A DNA stretch of 64,000 bases from Rhodanobacter sp. Soil772 (GTDB lineage: Bacteria; Pseudomonadota; Gammaproteobacteria; Xanthomonadales; Rhodanobacteraceae). The position numbers and the translations under genes were made by a program. Shown in pieces: positions 37,675 through 50,919 of the stretch. The notes beneath the pieces are model-generated. The model searched no databases and was not told the origin of the DNA. It saw nothing but the letters and a program-made list of their open reading frames with translations. Where the stretch lies: contig NZ_LMSK01000001.1 in assembly GCF_001428385.1 (NCBI RefSeq), forward strand, positions 1,016,803 through 1,080,802. The letters run 5' to 3'. The stretch's first letter is position 1. The number at the start of each line of letters is the position of its first letter.

Positions 37675-38994
37675 TCAATTGATCTTGATTTGCCAGGCGG
37701 GCTGGGTTTGCGCCGCCCGCCAGGTCGGGTACAGGGCGGAAGCCACCGTGGCAGCGATGGCGAGCAGCACGGTCAGTGCGATCAACGAGCTATCGGCATG
37801 CACGAGCCGTGCAATGTTCGGCTCGAAAAGTCCCCCGGCTCCCCATACGCCTAGCAGCGTCAGTGCCACGCCGAGCAGGCCGCCGACACACCCCATGGTG
37901 GCCGCCTCGATCAGGAACTGCCGGTAGATGGCCGCTCGCGAAGCACCCAAGGCGCGGCGTATGCCGATTTCCGGTGCTCGCCGCATAAATCGTGCAAGCA
38001 TGAGCCCGACGACGTTGACCAGGACAATCAGCAGAAAGCTGGCAGAAACCAGCATGGACAAGCTTGATGCCCTGGGCGTGACCTGCAAGTACGCCAGCCA
38101 GACCGTCAGATTGCGCAGGCGTATGTTTGGCGGCCACGAGAAGCGCCCGAGCCGTTGCTGCTCCGCGGCATAGTGGCGCAAGTATTCGCGGTAGCGATCC
38201 GCGTCGGCAGGCGTCGCCAGATCCACCCAGGCAACGATCCGGTCACATTCGCTGTGCAGATAGGCACCCCAGTTGGACTCATCAAAAGCCTGCGAATCCG
38301 TCGGGCACAATGAGAATGTGCTGTCCTTCTTCATATCGGTCGCGCGGGTGAACGGGATGTAGATATCTCCCACGTCATCGAATGGACGCACGTCATCGCC
38401 AACGTCAAAGAAGCGGGGTCTCGGGTTCCAGTCCTCCAGCACACCGCCGATCCGGAAGAGTTGCCCATCCAGCCGGATCTCCTGCCCGACACTGTTTTGT
38501 CCGCCAAACAGCGCTTCGTTCAAGTGCCGACTGATGACCGCCACGGTGGCGTGCTGTGCATCGTCATTCGCCGTCCACCCGCTGCCAAAGCGAAAAGGCA
38601 CGTCGAACATCGAGAAGAAATCGGCGGTTACCGCGTCGCCTGTTTCGGTCATGGCAGGAACCGATGGATTATCCGATTCCACTTGCCACTTCGTGGGATA
38701 GAGCAGTGTTTGCCGGCTTGCCTTGTGTGCCTGCCACAGCACCATCGCATCAATGTAACTCAGCGTGTCACCTGGTTCGCCATACCAGTTATAGGACGGG
38801 CCAAGGTTGTCGATCAGCGGCACGTAAAGCCGGGAAGACTTGCCGGGAAGCGGATCGCTCGTGGTCGCCCGGAACACGGCATAAGACACCATGCAGGCCG
38901 ACACCCCGAAAGCCAGCAGCACGATCACCAGCGCGGTCAAAGCCTTGCTTCGTCCACTGCTTCGCAACGCCAACGCAACGTAATACCCCCACAT
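37675..38994 (-). CDS. ABC transporter permease, MacB/FtsX type
   Basis: This 439-residue permease has an N-terminal helix (KALTALVIVLLAFGVSACMV), a large periplasmic domain and three C-terminal helices including SFLLIVLVNVVGLMLARFM. The coupling loop is RRAPEIGIRRALGASRAAIY. The ATG at 38994 follows AGGGGGCGTT. The periplasmic part contains conserved-looking LNEALFGGQNSVGQEIRLDG. It is the first gene of a two-permease unit; upstream on the other strand is a peptidyl-prolyl isomerase gene, so an ATPase subunit must come from elsewhere. Confidence 0.84.
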   Translation of the reverse strand: MWGYYVALALRSSGRSKALTALVIVLLAFGVSACMVSYAVFRATTSDPLPGKSSRLYVPLIDNLGPSYNWYGEPGDTLSYIDAMVLWQAHKASRQTLLYPTKWQVESDNPSVPAMTETGDAVTADFFSMFDVPFRFGSGWTANDDAQHATVAVISRHLNEALFGGQNSVGQEIRLDGQLFRIGGVLEDWNPRPRFFDVGDDVRPFDDVGDIYIPFTRATDMKKDSTFSLCPTDSQAFDESNWGAYLHSECDRIVAWVDLATPADADRYREYLRHYAAEQQRLGRFSWPPNIRLRNLTVWLAYLQVTPRASSLSMLVSASFLLIVLVNVVGLMLARFMRRAPEIGIRRALGASRAAIYRQFLIEAATMGCVGGLLGVALTLLGVWGAGGLFEPNIARLVHADSSLIALTVLLAIAATVASALYPTWRAAQTQPAWQIKIN

Positions 38995-39129
38995 AACGCC
39001 CCCTGTGACGTCGTTCGACAATCGGCAGATGCCTAGTCTGCCGATCCCAAGAATTGCACACTTTGATGTCATGCCCATGCGCCTCCTGCTAAGTTGCGTC
39101 TTTGCCAGTCCGTTGCACAGGGGAACTCC

Positions 39130-40065
39130 ATGCTTCGCCGCCATCTCATCGCCGCACTCGCGCTGACCAGCGCCCTGCTGACACTTCCCTCCATCGCCGC
39201 CGAGCAGGACAAGCCCACGCCGACGGCGAAGGAAATCCTGGCCAAATCCACACCGGTCGAGTGGCGCACACCGGACCCGCAGAACCTGTTGTTCATGCAG
39301 CTGCCGACCGGGCGCGTGGTTATCGAATTGGCGCCGGACTTCACCCCGCTGCACGCGGCAAACATCCGCACCCTGGTGCGTGCGCATTACTTCGACGGGC
39401 TGGCGATCATCCGCGTGCAGGATAATTTCGTCACCCAGTGGGGCGACCCGAACGACGACGAGAACGGCGACAAGAGCAAGCTCCGTTCGTTGGGCAAGGC
39501 CAGCAAGACGCTGCCGCCGGAGTTCACCCGTGCGATCGACCCGAAGCTGGCGTGGACGGCGCTGCCGGATGGCGACGTGTACGCGCCCGAGGTCGGTTTC
39601 AGCGAAGGCTTTCCGGTGGGGCGCGACCCGGCCAGCGGGCAGGAGTGGGTGGCGCACTGCTACGGCACGGTCGGCGTGGCGCGCGACGTGGCGCCAGAGA
39701 CCGGCAGCGGCAGCTCGCTGTACGCGGTGATTGGTCAGGCGCGCCGGCTGGACCACAACCTCGCCGTGGCCGGCCGCGTGCTGGAGGGCATGCCGCTGCT
39801 GTCCGGGCTGCCGCGCGGCCCGGAGCCGATGGGCTTCTACGCCGATCCTGCTCAGCGCGTCACCATCGAATCGGTGCGACTGGCGGCCGACATGCCGGCG
39901 AAAGACCGCCCGGCGATCCAGGTGCTGCGCACCGACAGCGCCAGCTTCGCCGCGCTGGTCGAGGCGAAACGCAACGGCCGCAACGCGTTCTATCCCAAGC
40001 CGGCCGGCAAGGTCGACCTGTGCGGCATCGACGTGCCGGTACGCGAGGCGAAGCCGGCGCATTGA
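39130..40065 (+). CDS. Periplasmic cyclophilin-type peptidyl-prolyl isomerase
   Basis: This 311-residue protein has a signal peptide (LIAALALTSALLTLPSIAA) and a cyclophilin-type domain, which isomerises Xaa-Pro bonds. Visible family features are LPTGRVVIELAPDFTPLHAA, then FDGLAIIRVQDNFVTQWGDP, and GTVGVARDVAPETGSGSSLY. The latter block replaces the usual GTVSMAR, with an insertion before it that is common in xanthomonad homologues. The ATG at 39130 follows AGGGGAACTCC. It is divergent from the permease pair. Confidence 0.87.
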   Translation: MLRRHLIAALALTSALLTLPSIAAEQDKPTPTAKEILAKSTPVEWRTPDPQNLLFMQLPTGRVVIELAPDFTPLHAANIRTLVRAHYFDGLAIIRVQDNFVTQWGDPNDDENGDKSKLRSLGKASKTLPPEFTRAIDPKLAWTALPDGDVYAPEVGFSEGFPVGRDPASGQEWVAHCYGTVGVARDVAPETGSGSSLYAVIGQARRLDHNLAVAGRVLEGMPLLSGLPRGPEPMGFYADPAQRVTIESVRLAADMPAKDRPAIQVLRTDSASFAALVEAKRNGRNAFYPKPAGKVDLCGIDVPVREAKPAH

Positions 40066-40143
40066 TGCCACGACGCCACGGCGAACATTTTGTTCACCCG
40101 CGTCGGTTACCTTGCCCTTCTGGCCGACTGCGGAAACCGTGAC

Positions 40144-40737
40144 ATGCCGTTGAACGACACCCTGGCCTTCCTGCGCGCCTGGCTGCGCGACCCGCGCGGC
40201 ATCGGCGCGGTGACGCCGTCCGGCGCTGCGCTGGCGCGGCTGATGACCAGCCACGTCAGTGCGTTGGGCGGGCCGGTGATCGAACTGGGGCCCGGCACCG
40301 GCGCGTTGACGCGCGCCCTGCTGGCGCGCGGCGTGCCGCCGCATCGGCTGGCCCTGATCGAGGCCGATGTGCACTTCGCCGATGCGCTGAGCCGACGCTA
40401 TCCGGAGGCAACCATCCTGCGCATGGACGCCGCCCGGCTCGGCGATACCGAGTCGCTGTTCGGCGACGAACGCGCCTGTGCCGTGGTCAGCGGCCTGCCG
40501 CTGCTGTCGATGCCGCCGGCCCAGGTCGCCGCGATCGTGCAGGGCGTGTTCGAGCGCCAGTTGCACAGTGACGGCATGTTCTATCAGTTCACCTACGGCC
40601 TGCGCTGCCCGCTGCCGCCGGCCCTGCTTGCGCGGCTGAACCTGCAGGCCCGCCGGGTCGGCAACGCCCTGCTCAACCTGCCGCCCGCGGCGGTCTACTG
40701 CATCAGCCGGCGACCGGACCACCAGGTCGCGGCTTGA
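40144..40737 (+). CDS. PmtA-like phospholipid N-methyltransferase
   Basis: This 197-residue protein resembles the small PmtA/rRNA-adenine-dimethylase-like methyltransferases. It begins AFLRAWLRDPRGIGAVTPSG, typical of PmtA-type enzymes, and has the SAM motif VIELGPGTGALTRALL at about residues 45-60, then LIEADVHFADALSRRYP. PmtA methylates phosphatidylethanolamine towards phosphatidylcholine; psd, which makes phosphatidylethanolamine, is elsewhere in the window. The specific substrate is inferred from family resemblance only. Confidence 0.78.
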   Translation: MPLNDTLAFLRAWLRDPRGIGAVTPSGAALARLMTSHVSALGGPVIELGPGTGALTRALLARGVPPHRLALIEADVHFADALSRRYPEATILRMDAARLGDTESLFGDERACAVVSGLPLLSMPPAQVAAIVQGVFERQLHSDGMFYQFTYGLRCPLPPALLARLNLQARRVGNALLNLPPAAVYCISRRPDHQVAA

Positions 40738-40912
40738 TCCGCGGCCGATAGCCGAGGCGCGTCGAACAGGGTTCGCCTGTCGACTGCGCGTGAACGAGGT
40801 CTGAAAGCACCAGGCCATCACCACAAAACCTTTGCATCTCTCCAGCTATCACTTGGGCCGGTGCCCCAGCGCGTCCGGATGACGTGCGGGCCAACCGCCG
40901 CAGGAGTGACGG

Positions 40913-43063
40913 ATGCAACGCAGCCGAAAAATACTCAGCTGGATCGCGGGCATATTGTTCGCGTTGGTCGCAGTGCTGCTGATCGTGGTCGCCACGTTCG
41001 ACTGGAACCGCATGAAGCCGTTCATCGGCGACAAGGTCAGCCAGGCGATCGGTCGACCGTTCGCGATCAACGGCGAGCTGACCGTGGACTGGCAGCGCGA
41101 CCGCGGCGGCAGTTGGCCCGGCTCATGGTTGCCGTGGCCCGAGTTCACCGCGCGCGACATCAGCATCGCCAACCCGGACTGGGCAGCGCAGCCGCAGTTC
41201 GCCCACCTCGATGCGCTGCGTTTCCGGCTGTCGCCGCTGCCGCTGTTGGCGCACCGCATCGACGTGCCCACGCTGCAGCTGGTGCATCCCACCGCCGATC
41301 TCGAGCGCGACAAATCGGGGCGTGCCAGCTGGGATTTCACGCTGCCGGAAAACACGGCGCCTTCCGCCTGGAAGCTGCAGCTGGGCACGATCGGCTTCGA
41401 CCAGGGGCTGCTCACGCTCGACGACGCGGCCAGCCGCGTGAAGCTCAAGCTGGTGGTGGAACCGCTGCAGGCGGCGATCCCGTACGACCAGATCGTGGCC
41501 CAGCAATCCAGAGCCGCGCGCGAGGAGGTCGGCAAGACGGTCGGCACCGCGGCGAAAAAGATCATGGCCGGCAGCGACGCCAAACCGGCCCAGATCGGTC
41601 AGGCAACCGCATCGACGACTTATCAGTTCGGCTGGACCGCCGAAGGTAGCTACCAGGGCAGCCCGCTCAAAGGGCACGGCAAGACCGGCGCCGTGCTGGC
41701 ATTGCAGGACACGACCACGCCGTTCCCGCTGCAAGCCGACGTGCGCATCGGCGACAGCCGCATCGCCCTGGTCGGCACGCTGACCGATCCGCTGCACTTG
41801 GGCGCACTCGACGTACGCCTGTGGTTCTCCGGCTCCAGCATGGCCAGGCTGTATCCGATCACCGGCATCACCCTGCCCGACACCCCGCCGTACGCGACCG
41901 AAGGCCACCTGAAGGCCGAACTGCACCGCGGCGGCAGCCGCTACAGCTACCAGGACTTCCGCGGCCGCGTCGGCGGTAGCGACCTGGCTGGCAACCTGGT
42001 GTTCGTCACCGGCGGCAAGCGTCCCAAGTTGAGCGGCGACGTGCACTCGAAGCTGCTGCAAATCGCCGACTTGGCCCCGCTGATCGGCGCCGATGCCAAC
42101 GCCGAGAAAAAGCAGCGCGGCGACGCCACGCCGCAACCCGCCGACAAACTGCTGCCGGTCGAACCGTTCCGCACCGACCGCTGGCAAGCGATGGATGCGG
42201 ACGTGACCTTCACCGGCGCGCGCATCGTGCGCGGCGCGGCGCTGCCGATCGATTCGCTCAGCACCCACCTGGTCCTGAACAACGGCGCCCTGTATCTGGA
42301 CCCGCTGAGCTTCGGGCTGGCCGGCGGCACCGTGCGCAGCAACATCACCCTCGACGGCAGCCGGGCGCCGATGCGCGGCGTGCTGAAACTCGACGCGCGC
42401 CACCTCAAGCTCAAGCAGCTGTTCCCGACTTTCGAGCCGATGCGCACCAGCTTCGGCGAGATCAACGGCGACGCCGCGCTCGATGCGCAAGGCAACTCCA
42501 TCGCCGCCCTGCTCGGCAGCGCGAACGGCGAGCTGAAGCTGCTGATGAACGATGGCGCGATCAGCAAGACCCTGCTGGAAACCGCCGGCCTCAACGTCGG
42601 CAACATCGTGATCGGCAAGCTGTTCGGCGACAAGACCGTGCAGATCAACTGCGCCGCCGCCGACATGGCCGCCAGCAACGGCCTGTTCGACATGCGCCTG
42701 TTCGTGTTCGACACCGACGACGCGGTAGTCAACGTGACCGGCACGGTGAACTTCGCCAGCGAGAAACTCGACCTGGACGTGAAACCGCACACCAAGGGCT
42801 TCCGCGTGTTCTCGCTGCGCTCGCCGCTGTACATCCGCGGCACGCTGAAGAACCCGAACGTCGGCGTGCAGGCCGGCCCGCTGCTGGCACGCGGCGCCGG
42901 CGCGGTCGCGCTGGGCGTGGTCGCCGCCCCGGCCGCCGCCCTGCTCGCCCTGGTCGCGCCCAGCCACGGCGACGCCGGCGACAACACCTGCCGCACCGTG
43001 CTGCAGCAGCTGCGCAGCTCCGGCACGATGATGCCGGCAAGCAAGCCGGCGGCGAAGAAGTAG
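40913..43063 (+). CDS. AsmA family protein
   Basis: This 716-residue protein has one N-terminal membrane helix (ILSWIAGILFALVAVLLIVV) and a long periplasmic beta-rich body of the AsmA/TamB/YhdP type. These proteins are thought to bridge inner and outer membranes and move phospholipids. Family landmarks are the first periplasmic block RPFAINGELTVDWQRDRGGS and the C-terminal AsmA_2 region with LNVGNIVIGKLFGDKTVQIN and VNVTGTVNFASEKLDLDVKP. The ATG at 40913 follows GCAGGAGTGACGG. It resembles YhjG-type members, and no partner is adjacent. Confidence 0.9.
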   Translation: MQRSRKILSWIAGILFALVAVLLIVVATFDWNRMKPFIGDKVSQAIGRPFAINGELTVDWQRDRGGSWPGSWLPWPEFTARDISIANPDWAAQPQFAHLDALRFRLSPLPLLAHRIDVPTLQLVHPTADLERDKSGRASWDFTLPENTAPSAWKLQLGTIGFDQGLLTLDDAASRVKLKLVVEPLQAAIPYDQIVAQQSRAAREEVGKTVGTAAKKIMAGSDAKPAQIGQATASTTYQFGWTAEGSYQGSPLKGHGKTGAVLALQDTTTPFPLQADVRIGDSRIALVGTLTDPLHLGALDVRLWFSGSSMARLYPITGITLPDTPPYATEGHLKAELHRGGSRYSYQDFRGRVGGSDLAGNLVFVTGGKRPKLSGDVHSKLLQIADLAPLIGADANAEKKQRGDATPQPADKLLPVEPFRTDRWQAMDADVTFTGARIVRGAALPIDSLSTHLVLNNGALYLDPLSFGLAGGTVRSNITLDGSRAPMRGVLKLDARHLKLKQLFPTFEPMRTSFGEINGDAALDAQGNSIAALLGSANGELKLLMNDGAISKTLLETAGLNVGNIVIGKLFGDKTVQINCAAADMAASNGLFDMRLFVFDTDDAVVNVTGTVNFASEKLDLDVKPHTKGFRVFSLRSPLYIRGTLKNPNVGVQAGPLLARGAGAVALGVVAAPAAALLALVAPSHGDAGDNTCRTVLQQLRSSGTMMPASKPAAKK

Positions 43064-43130
43064 GCACCGGGCACGTCGCACACGGTGGCCGGCGCTAGAA
43101 TGCCGGCACTCCTCTTCGTGCGAATTCCCC

Positions 43131-44060
43131 ATGCAACCCGTCAACCAGGCCCGTCTGCAGATTCATTTCTGCGTGTTGCTGTGGGGCTTCACCGCGATTC
43201 TCGGCAAGTTGATCACGCTGCCCGCGCTGCCGCTGGTGTGGTGGCGCATGTTGCTGGTGGTGGTGGCGCTGCTGCTGATTCCGCGGGTCTGGCGCGGCTT
43301 GCGCGCGATGCCGGCGCGGCTGATCTGGGCGTACGCCGGCATCGGCGTGCTGGTGTCGCTGCACTGGCTGAGTTTCTATGCGGCGATCAAGTTGTCGAAC
43401 GCCTCAGTCGGCGCCACCTGCATCGCGCTGGGGCCGGTGTTCCTGGCCTTCATCGAGCCGTGGATCGCCAAGCGCAAGTTCGATCCGCGCGAGCTGCTGA
43501 TCGGCGTGGCGGTGGTGCCGGGCGTGGTGATGGTGGTGGGCGGCGTGCCGCACGACATGCGCCTGGGCATCGCGGTGGGCGTACTGTCGGCGCTGTTCGT
43601 GGCGTTCTTCGGTTCGCTCAACAAGCGGCTGGTCGAGCATGGCGACCCGCTCACGGTGACCTTCATCGAGCTGGGCACCGGCACCGTCTTCCTCACCCTG
43701 CTCGCGCCGCTCATTCCGCATGCCGGCCCGGCGTTCATGCTGCCGGGCACGCACGATGCGCTGTTGCTGCTGGCGCTGTCGTTCGGCTGCACCCTGCTGC
43801 CGTTTGCGCTGGCGCTGGTGGCGCTGCGCCACATGAGCGCGTTCGGCACGCAGATGGTGACCAACCTGGAACCGGTCTACGCGATCATGCTGGCGATCGT
43901 GCTGCTGGGCGAGCAGCATGAGCTGGACGGCTGGTTCTATGCCGGCGTGGCGGTGATCCTGGCCGCGGTGTTCATGCACCCGCTGCTGAACCGGCGGGCG
44001 CGTACCGCCACGCAACCCGAACTGCTCGGCACCGCCGAAAGCCACAGCATGGTCGACTGA
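43131..44060 (+). CDS. EamA/DMT family transporter
   Basis: This 309-residue protein has ten predicted membrane helices in two EamA repeats, as in drug/metabolite transporters. The first repeat opens HFCVLLWGFTAILGKLITL and ends VGATCIALGPVFLAFIEPW. The second closes with MVTNLEPVYAIMLAIVLLGE, the hallmark helix of the family. Substrate is unknown. It precedes a second EamA gene by 68 bases on the same strand, but the two are clearly different in sequence. Confidence 0.9.
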   Translation: MQPVNQARLQIHFCVLLWGFTAILGKLITLPALPLVWWRMLLVVVALLLIPRVWRGLRAMPARLIWAYAGIGVLVSLHWLSFYAAIKLSNASVGATCIALGPVFLAFIEPWIAKRKFDPRELLIGVAVVPGVVMVVGGVPHDMRLGIAVGVLSALFVAFFGSLNKRLVEHGDPLTVTFIELGTGTVFLTLLAPLIPHAGPAFMLPGTHDALLLLALSFGCTLLPFALALVALRHMSAFGTQMVTNLEPVYAIMLAIVLLGEQHELDGWFYAGVAVILAAVFMHPLLNRRARTATQPELLGTAESHSMVD

Positions 44061-44128
44061 CCAAGCCTCGTGTGTTCGGGCAACCGCAGCACGCGCCGCC
44101 AGCGTCGAACCGCCCGGGAGTGGAATTC

Positions 44129-45199
44129 ATGACGACAGCGAAGCACGATCACACCCGCGGCATCCTGCAGGCACTGGCGGCAGCGGCCTTGTTCGGCCTG
44201 AGCACGCCGCTGGCCAAGCTGCTGGTGGGCACGATGCCTCCGCTGCTGTTGGCCGGGCTGCTGTATGCCGGCTCAGGGCTGGGCCTGTCGCTGTGGATGC
44301 TGCTGCGCAGGATGCGCCGCCAGCCAGCGACCGAGGCACCGCTGGTGCGTCGGGACGCGCCGTGGCTCGCGGGTGCGGTGCTGTTCGGCGGCGTGCTGGG
44401 CCCGATCCTGCTGATGCTGGGGCTGGCGCAAACACCGGCATCGACCGCCTCGTTGCTGCTGAACCTGGAAAGCGTGCTGACCGCCGTGCTCGCCTGGGTG
44501 GTGTTTCGCGAAAACGTGGACCGGCGCGTGCTTCTCGGCATGCTGGCGATCGTCGCCGGCAGCGTGCTGCTTTCCTGGCAGCGCCAAGCTGGCAGCGACG
44601 TTCCGTGGGGCGCGCTGGCGATCGCCGGCGCATGCCTGTGCTGGGCCATCGACAACAACTTGACCCGGCCCGTCGCCGGCGGTGACCCGGTGCAGATCGC
44701 GGCGATCAAGGGTGGCGCGGCCGGCGCCATCACCCTCACTCTCGCGCTCGTCATGGGCTACCGCTTCCCACCGGCACTGCCCCTCCTGGCCACCGGCCTG
44801 CTCGGTTTCGTCGGCTACGGCCTGAGCCTGGTGCTGTTCGTGCTCGCCCTGCGCAGCCTGGGCACGGCGCGCACCGGCGCGTACTTCTCCACCGCGCCGT
44901 TTGTCGGTGCCGGCCTGTCGCTGTTGCTGATCGCCGAACACCCGCACCTCACGTTCTGGCTGGCCGGCGCGTTGATGGCGCTCGGCGTGTGGCTGCACGT
45001 CAGCGAGCGGCACGCACACGAACACGCGCACGAGGCGTTGGCGCACAATCATCGCCACTACCACGACGAACATCACCAGCACGCTCACGACTTCCCGTGG
45101 GACGGCAAGGAACCCCACACGCACCCGCACGTGCACGAACCGCTCGTGCACAGCCATCCGCATTATCCGGATATCCATCATCGCCACCGGCACTCTTGA
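44129..45199 (+). CDS. EamA/DMT transporter with histidine-rich C-terminal tail
   Basis: The first about 290 of 356 residues form ten helices in two EamA repeats (ALAAAALFGLSTPLAKLLVG, LLNLESVLTAVLAWVVFREN). After VSERH comes a tail of about 63 residues with 23 histidines, in pairs and HxH patterns (HEHAHEALAHNHRHYHDEHH), ending HHRHRHS. Such tails bind transition metals in ZIP, CDF and nickel/cobalt transporters and chaperones. The ATG at 44129 is chosen because it directly precedes the first helix. A CDF-like gene lies two genes downstream, which supports a metal role, although the EamA core alone does not prove it. Confidence 0.87.
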   Translation: MTTAKHDHTRGILQALAAAALFGLSTPLAKLLVGTMPPLLLAGLLYAGSGLGLSLWMLLRRMRRQPATEAPLVRRDAPWLAGAVLFGGVLGPILLMLGLAQTPASTASLLLNLESVLTAVLAWVVFRENVDRRVLLGMLAIVAGSVLLSWQRQAGSDVPWGALAIAGACLCWAIDNNLTRPVAGGDPVQIAAIKGGAAGAITLTLALVMGYRFPPALPLLATGLLGFVGYGLSLVLFVLALRSLGTARTGAYFSTAPFVGAGLSLLLIAEHPHLTFWLAGALMALGVWLHVSERHAHEHAHEALAHNHRHYHDEHHQHAHDFPWDGKEPHTHPHVHEPLVHSHPHYPDIHHRHRHS

Positions 45200-45208
45200 G
45201 GGCCCGCC

Positions 45209-45853
45209 ATGACCGACAAGCAGCAGCACTGGGAAACGGTCTACCGGACCAAGGCGCCGGATGCGGTCAGCTGGTACCGCCCGCATCTGGATACCTCGCT
45301 GGCGCTGATCGAGCGCGCCGCACCCGACCGCGGCGCCGCCGTGCTCGACGTCGGCGGCGGCGCATCGACCCTGGTCGACGACCTGCTCGAGCGCGGCTAC
45401 CGCGACCTCAGCGTGCTCGACATTTCCGCGGCGGCCCTGCATGTTGCCCGCGAACGCCTGGGCGAAGCGGCGGATACGGTGACCTGGCTTGCGGCCGACC
45501 TGCTCGACGCGCCGCTGCAGGAAGCACGCTACGACCTGTGGCACGACCGCGCCGTGTTCCACTTCCTGACCGAGGCGGAGCAACGCGCGCACTACCTGCA
45601 GCAACTGACCCGTGCGCTGAAGCCGGGCGGCCACGCGGTACTGGCCACGTTCGGTCCGCAGGGCCCGCTGAAATGCAGCGGGCTGGATACGGTTCGCTAC
45701 GATGCCGGGGAACTTGCCCGCGCACTCGGCGACGGCTTCACGCTGCTCGACAGCACGCTGGAGTTCCACGCGACTCCGTTCGACACCACCCAGCAGTTCG
45801 TCTACGCCCTGTTCCGGCGGACGTCCGCTGACACCATGGGAGACACGCGCTGA
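45209..45853 (+). CDS. Class I SAM-dependent methyltransferase
   Basis: This 214-residue protein begins with a YRTKAPDAVSWYRPHLDTSL segment and has SAM motif I as VLDVGGGASTLVDDLLERG near residue 50, motif II LSVLDISAAAL, and motif IV YDLWHDRAVFHFLT. The pattern is that of small-molecule methyltransferases; the substrate cannot be assigned. It sits between the His-tailed EamA gene and the CDF-like gene, 9 bases after the former, and its TGA overlaps the latter's ATG (TGATG). Confidence 0.85.
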   Translation: MTDKQQHWETVYRTKAPDAVSWYRPHLDTSLALIERAAPDRGAAVLDVGGGASTLVDDLLERGYRDLSVLDISAAALHVARERLGEAADTVTWLAADLLDAPLQEARYDLWHDRAVFHFLTEAEQRAHYLQQLTRALKPGGHAVLATFGPQGPLKCSGLDTVRYDAGELARALGDGFTLLDSTLEFHATPFDTTQQFVYALFRRTSADTMGDTR

Positions 45854-46461
45854 TGGCCAATTGCGACGAATGCTGCGGCGCCGCGGCCGCGCAACTGGCG
45901 CTGCGCCAGCGTGGCGTGCTGAAGACCGTGCTCGTCATCAACGCCGCCGCCTTCGCAATCATGATCGTGGCCGCCATGCAGGCACGCTCCTCGGCGCTGC
46001 TGTCGGACAGCTTCGATTACCTGGGCGACGCGCTGACCTATCTGGCCAGCCTGTGGGCCGTCGGCCGCAGCGTGCACGCCAAGACGCAGGTCGCGCGCAT
46101 CAAGGGCGGCCTGATCGTGACGGCCGGGCTGCTCGTGCTGGCGCAGTTGGGCTGGCGCGCGTGGCACCCGGCCGAACCGCTGTTTGCGTGGATGGGCGCG
46201 TTCAGCCTGCTGGGCCTGTTCGCCAATGGCCTGTGCCTGCTGCTTCTGTACCGGCACCGCGACGACGACCTCAACATGTCGTCGGTCTGGATCTGCTCGC
46301 GCAACGACGTGGCCGCGAACCTGTCGGTGCTGCTCGCCGCTGCCGGCGTGTGGGCGTTCGACGCCGCCTGGCCCGACCGGCTCGTCGCCCTCGGGCTGGC
46401 CGTGCTGTTGCTGCGCTCCGGGTTCGGCGTTCTGCGCGACGCCGCACGCAGCACCCGCTGA
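45853..46461 (+). CDS. Short CDF-like cation transporter
   Basis: This 202-residue protein has about six membrane helices and resembles the membrane part of cation diffusion facilitators, which export zinc, cobalt or cadmium by proton antiport. Helix 2 has the acidic pair in LSDSFDYLGDAL, and helix 5 has SSVWICSRNDVAANLS with one aspartate where CDF proteins have HxxxD. There is no cytoplasmic C-terminal domain. A Cys-containing N-terminus (MANCDECCG) could bind metal. It overlaps the methyltransferase gene and is followed by a strong terminator facing czcA. Confidence 0.82.
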   Translation: MANCDECCGAAAAQLALRQRGVLKTVLVINAAAFAIMIVAAMQARSSALLSDSFDYLGDALTYLASLWAVGRSVHAKTQVARIKGGLIVTAGLLVLAQLGWRAWHPAEPLFAWMGAFSLLGLFANGLCLLLLYRHRDDDLNMSSVWICSRNDVAANLSVLLAAAGVWAFDAAWPDRLVALGLAVLLLRSGFGVLRDAARSTR

Positions 46462-46472
46462 AACGTGCCCAG

Positions 46473-46504
46473 GCCATCGGCCACCCGCTCGGGTGGCCGA
46501 TGGC
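46473..46504. terminator. Bidirectional terminator with 14-bp perfect stem
   Basis: GCCATCGGCCACCC pairs perfectly with GGGTGGCCGATGGC around a GCTC loop, followed by TTCTTC. It separates the convergent CDF-like and czcA-type genes. Confidence 0.8.
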
Positions 46505-46508
46505 TTCT

Positions 46509-50915
<4,407 letters not shown>

Positions 50916-50919
<4 letters not shown>

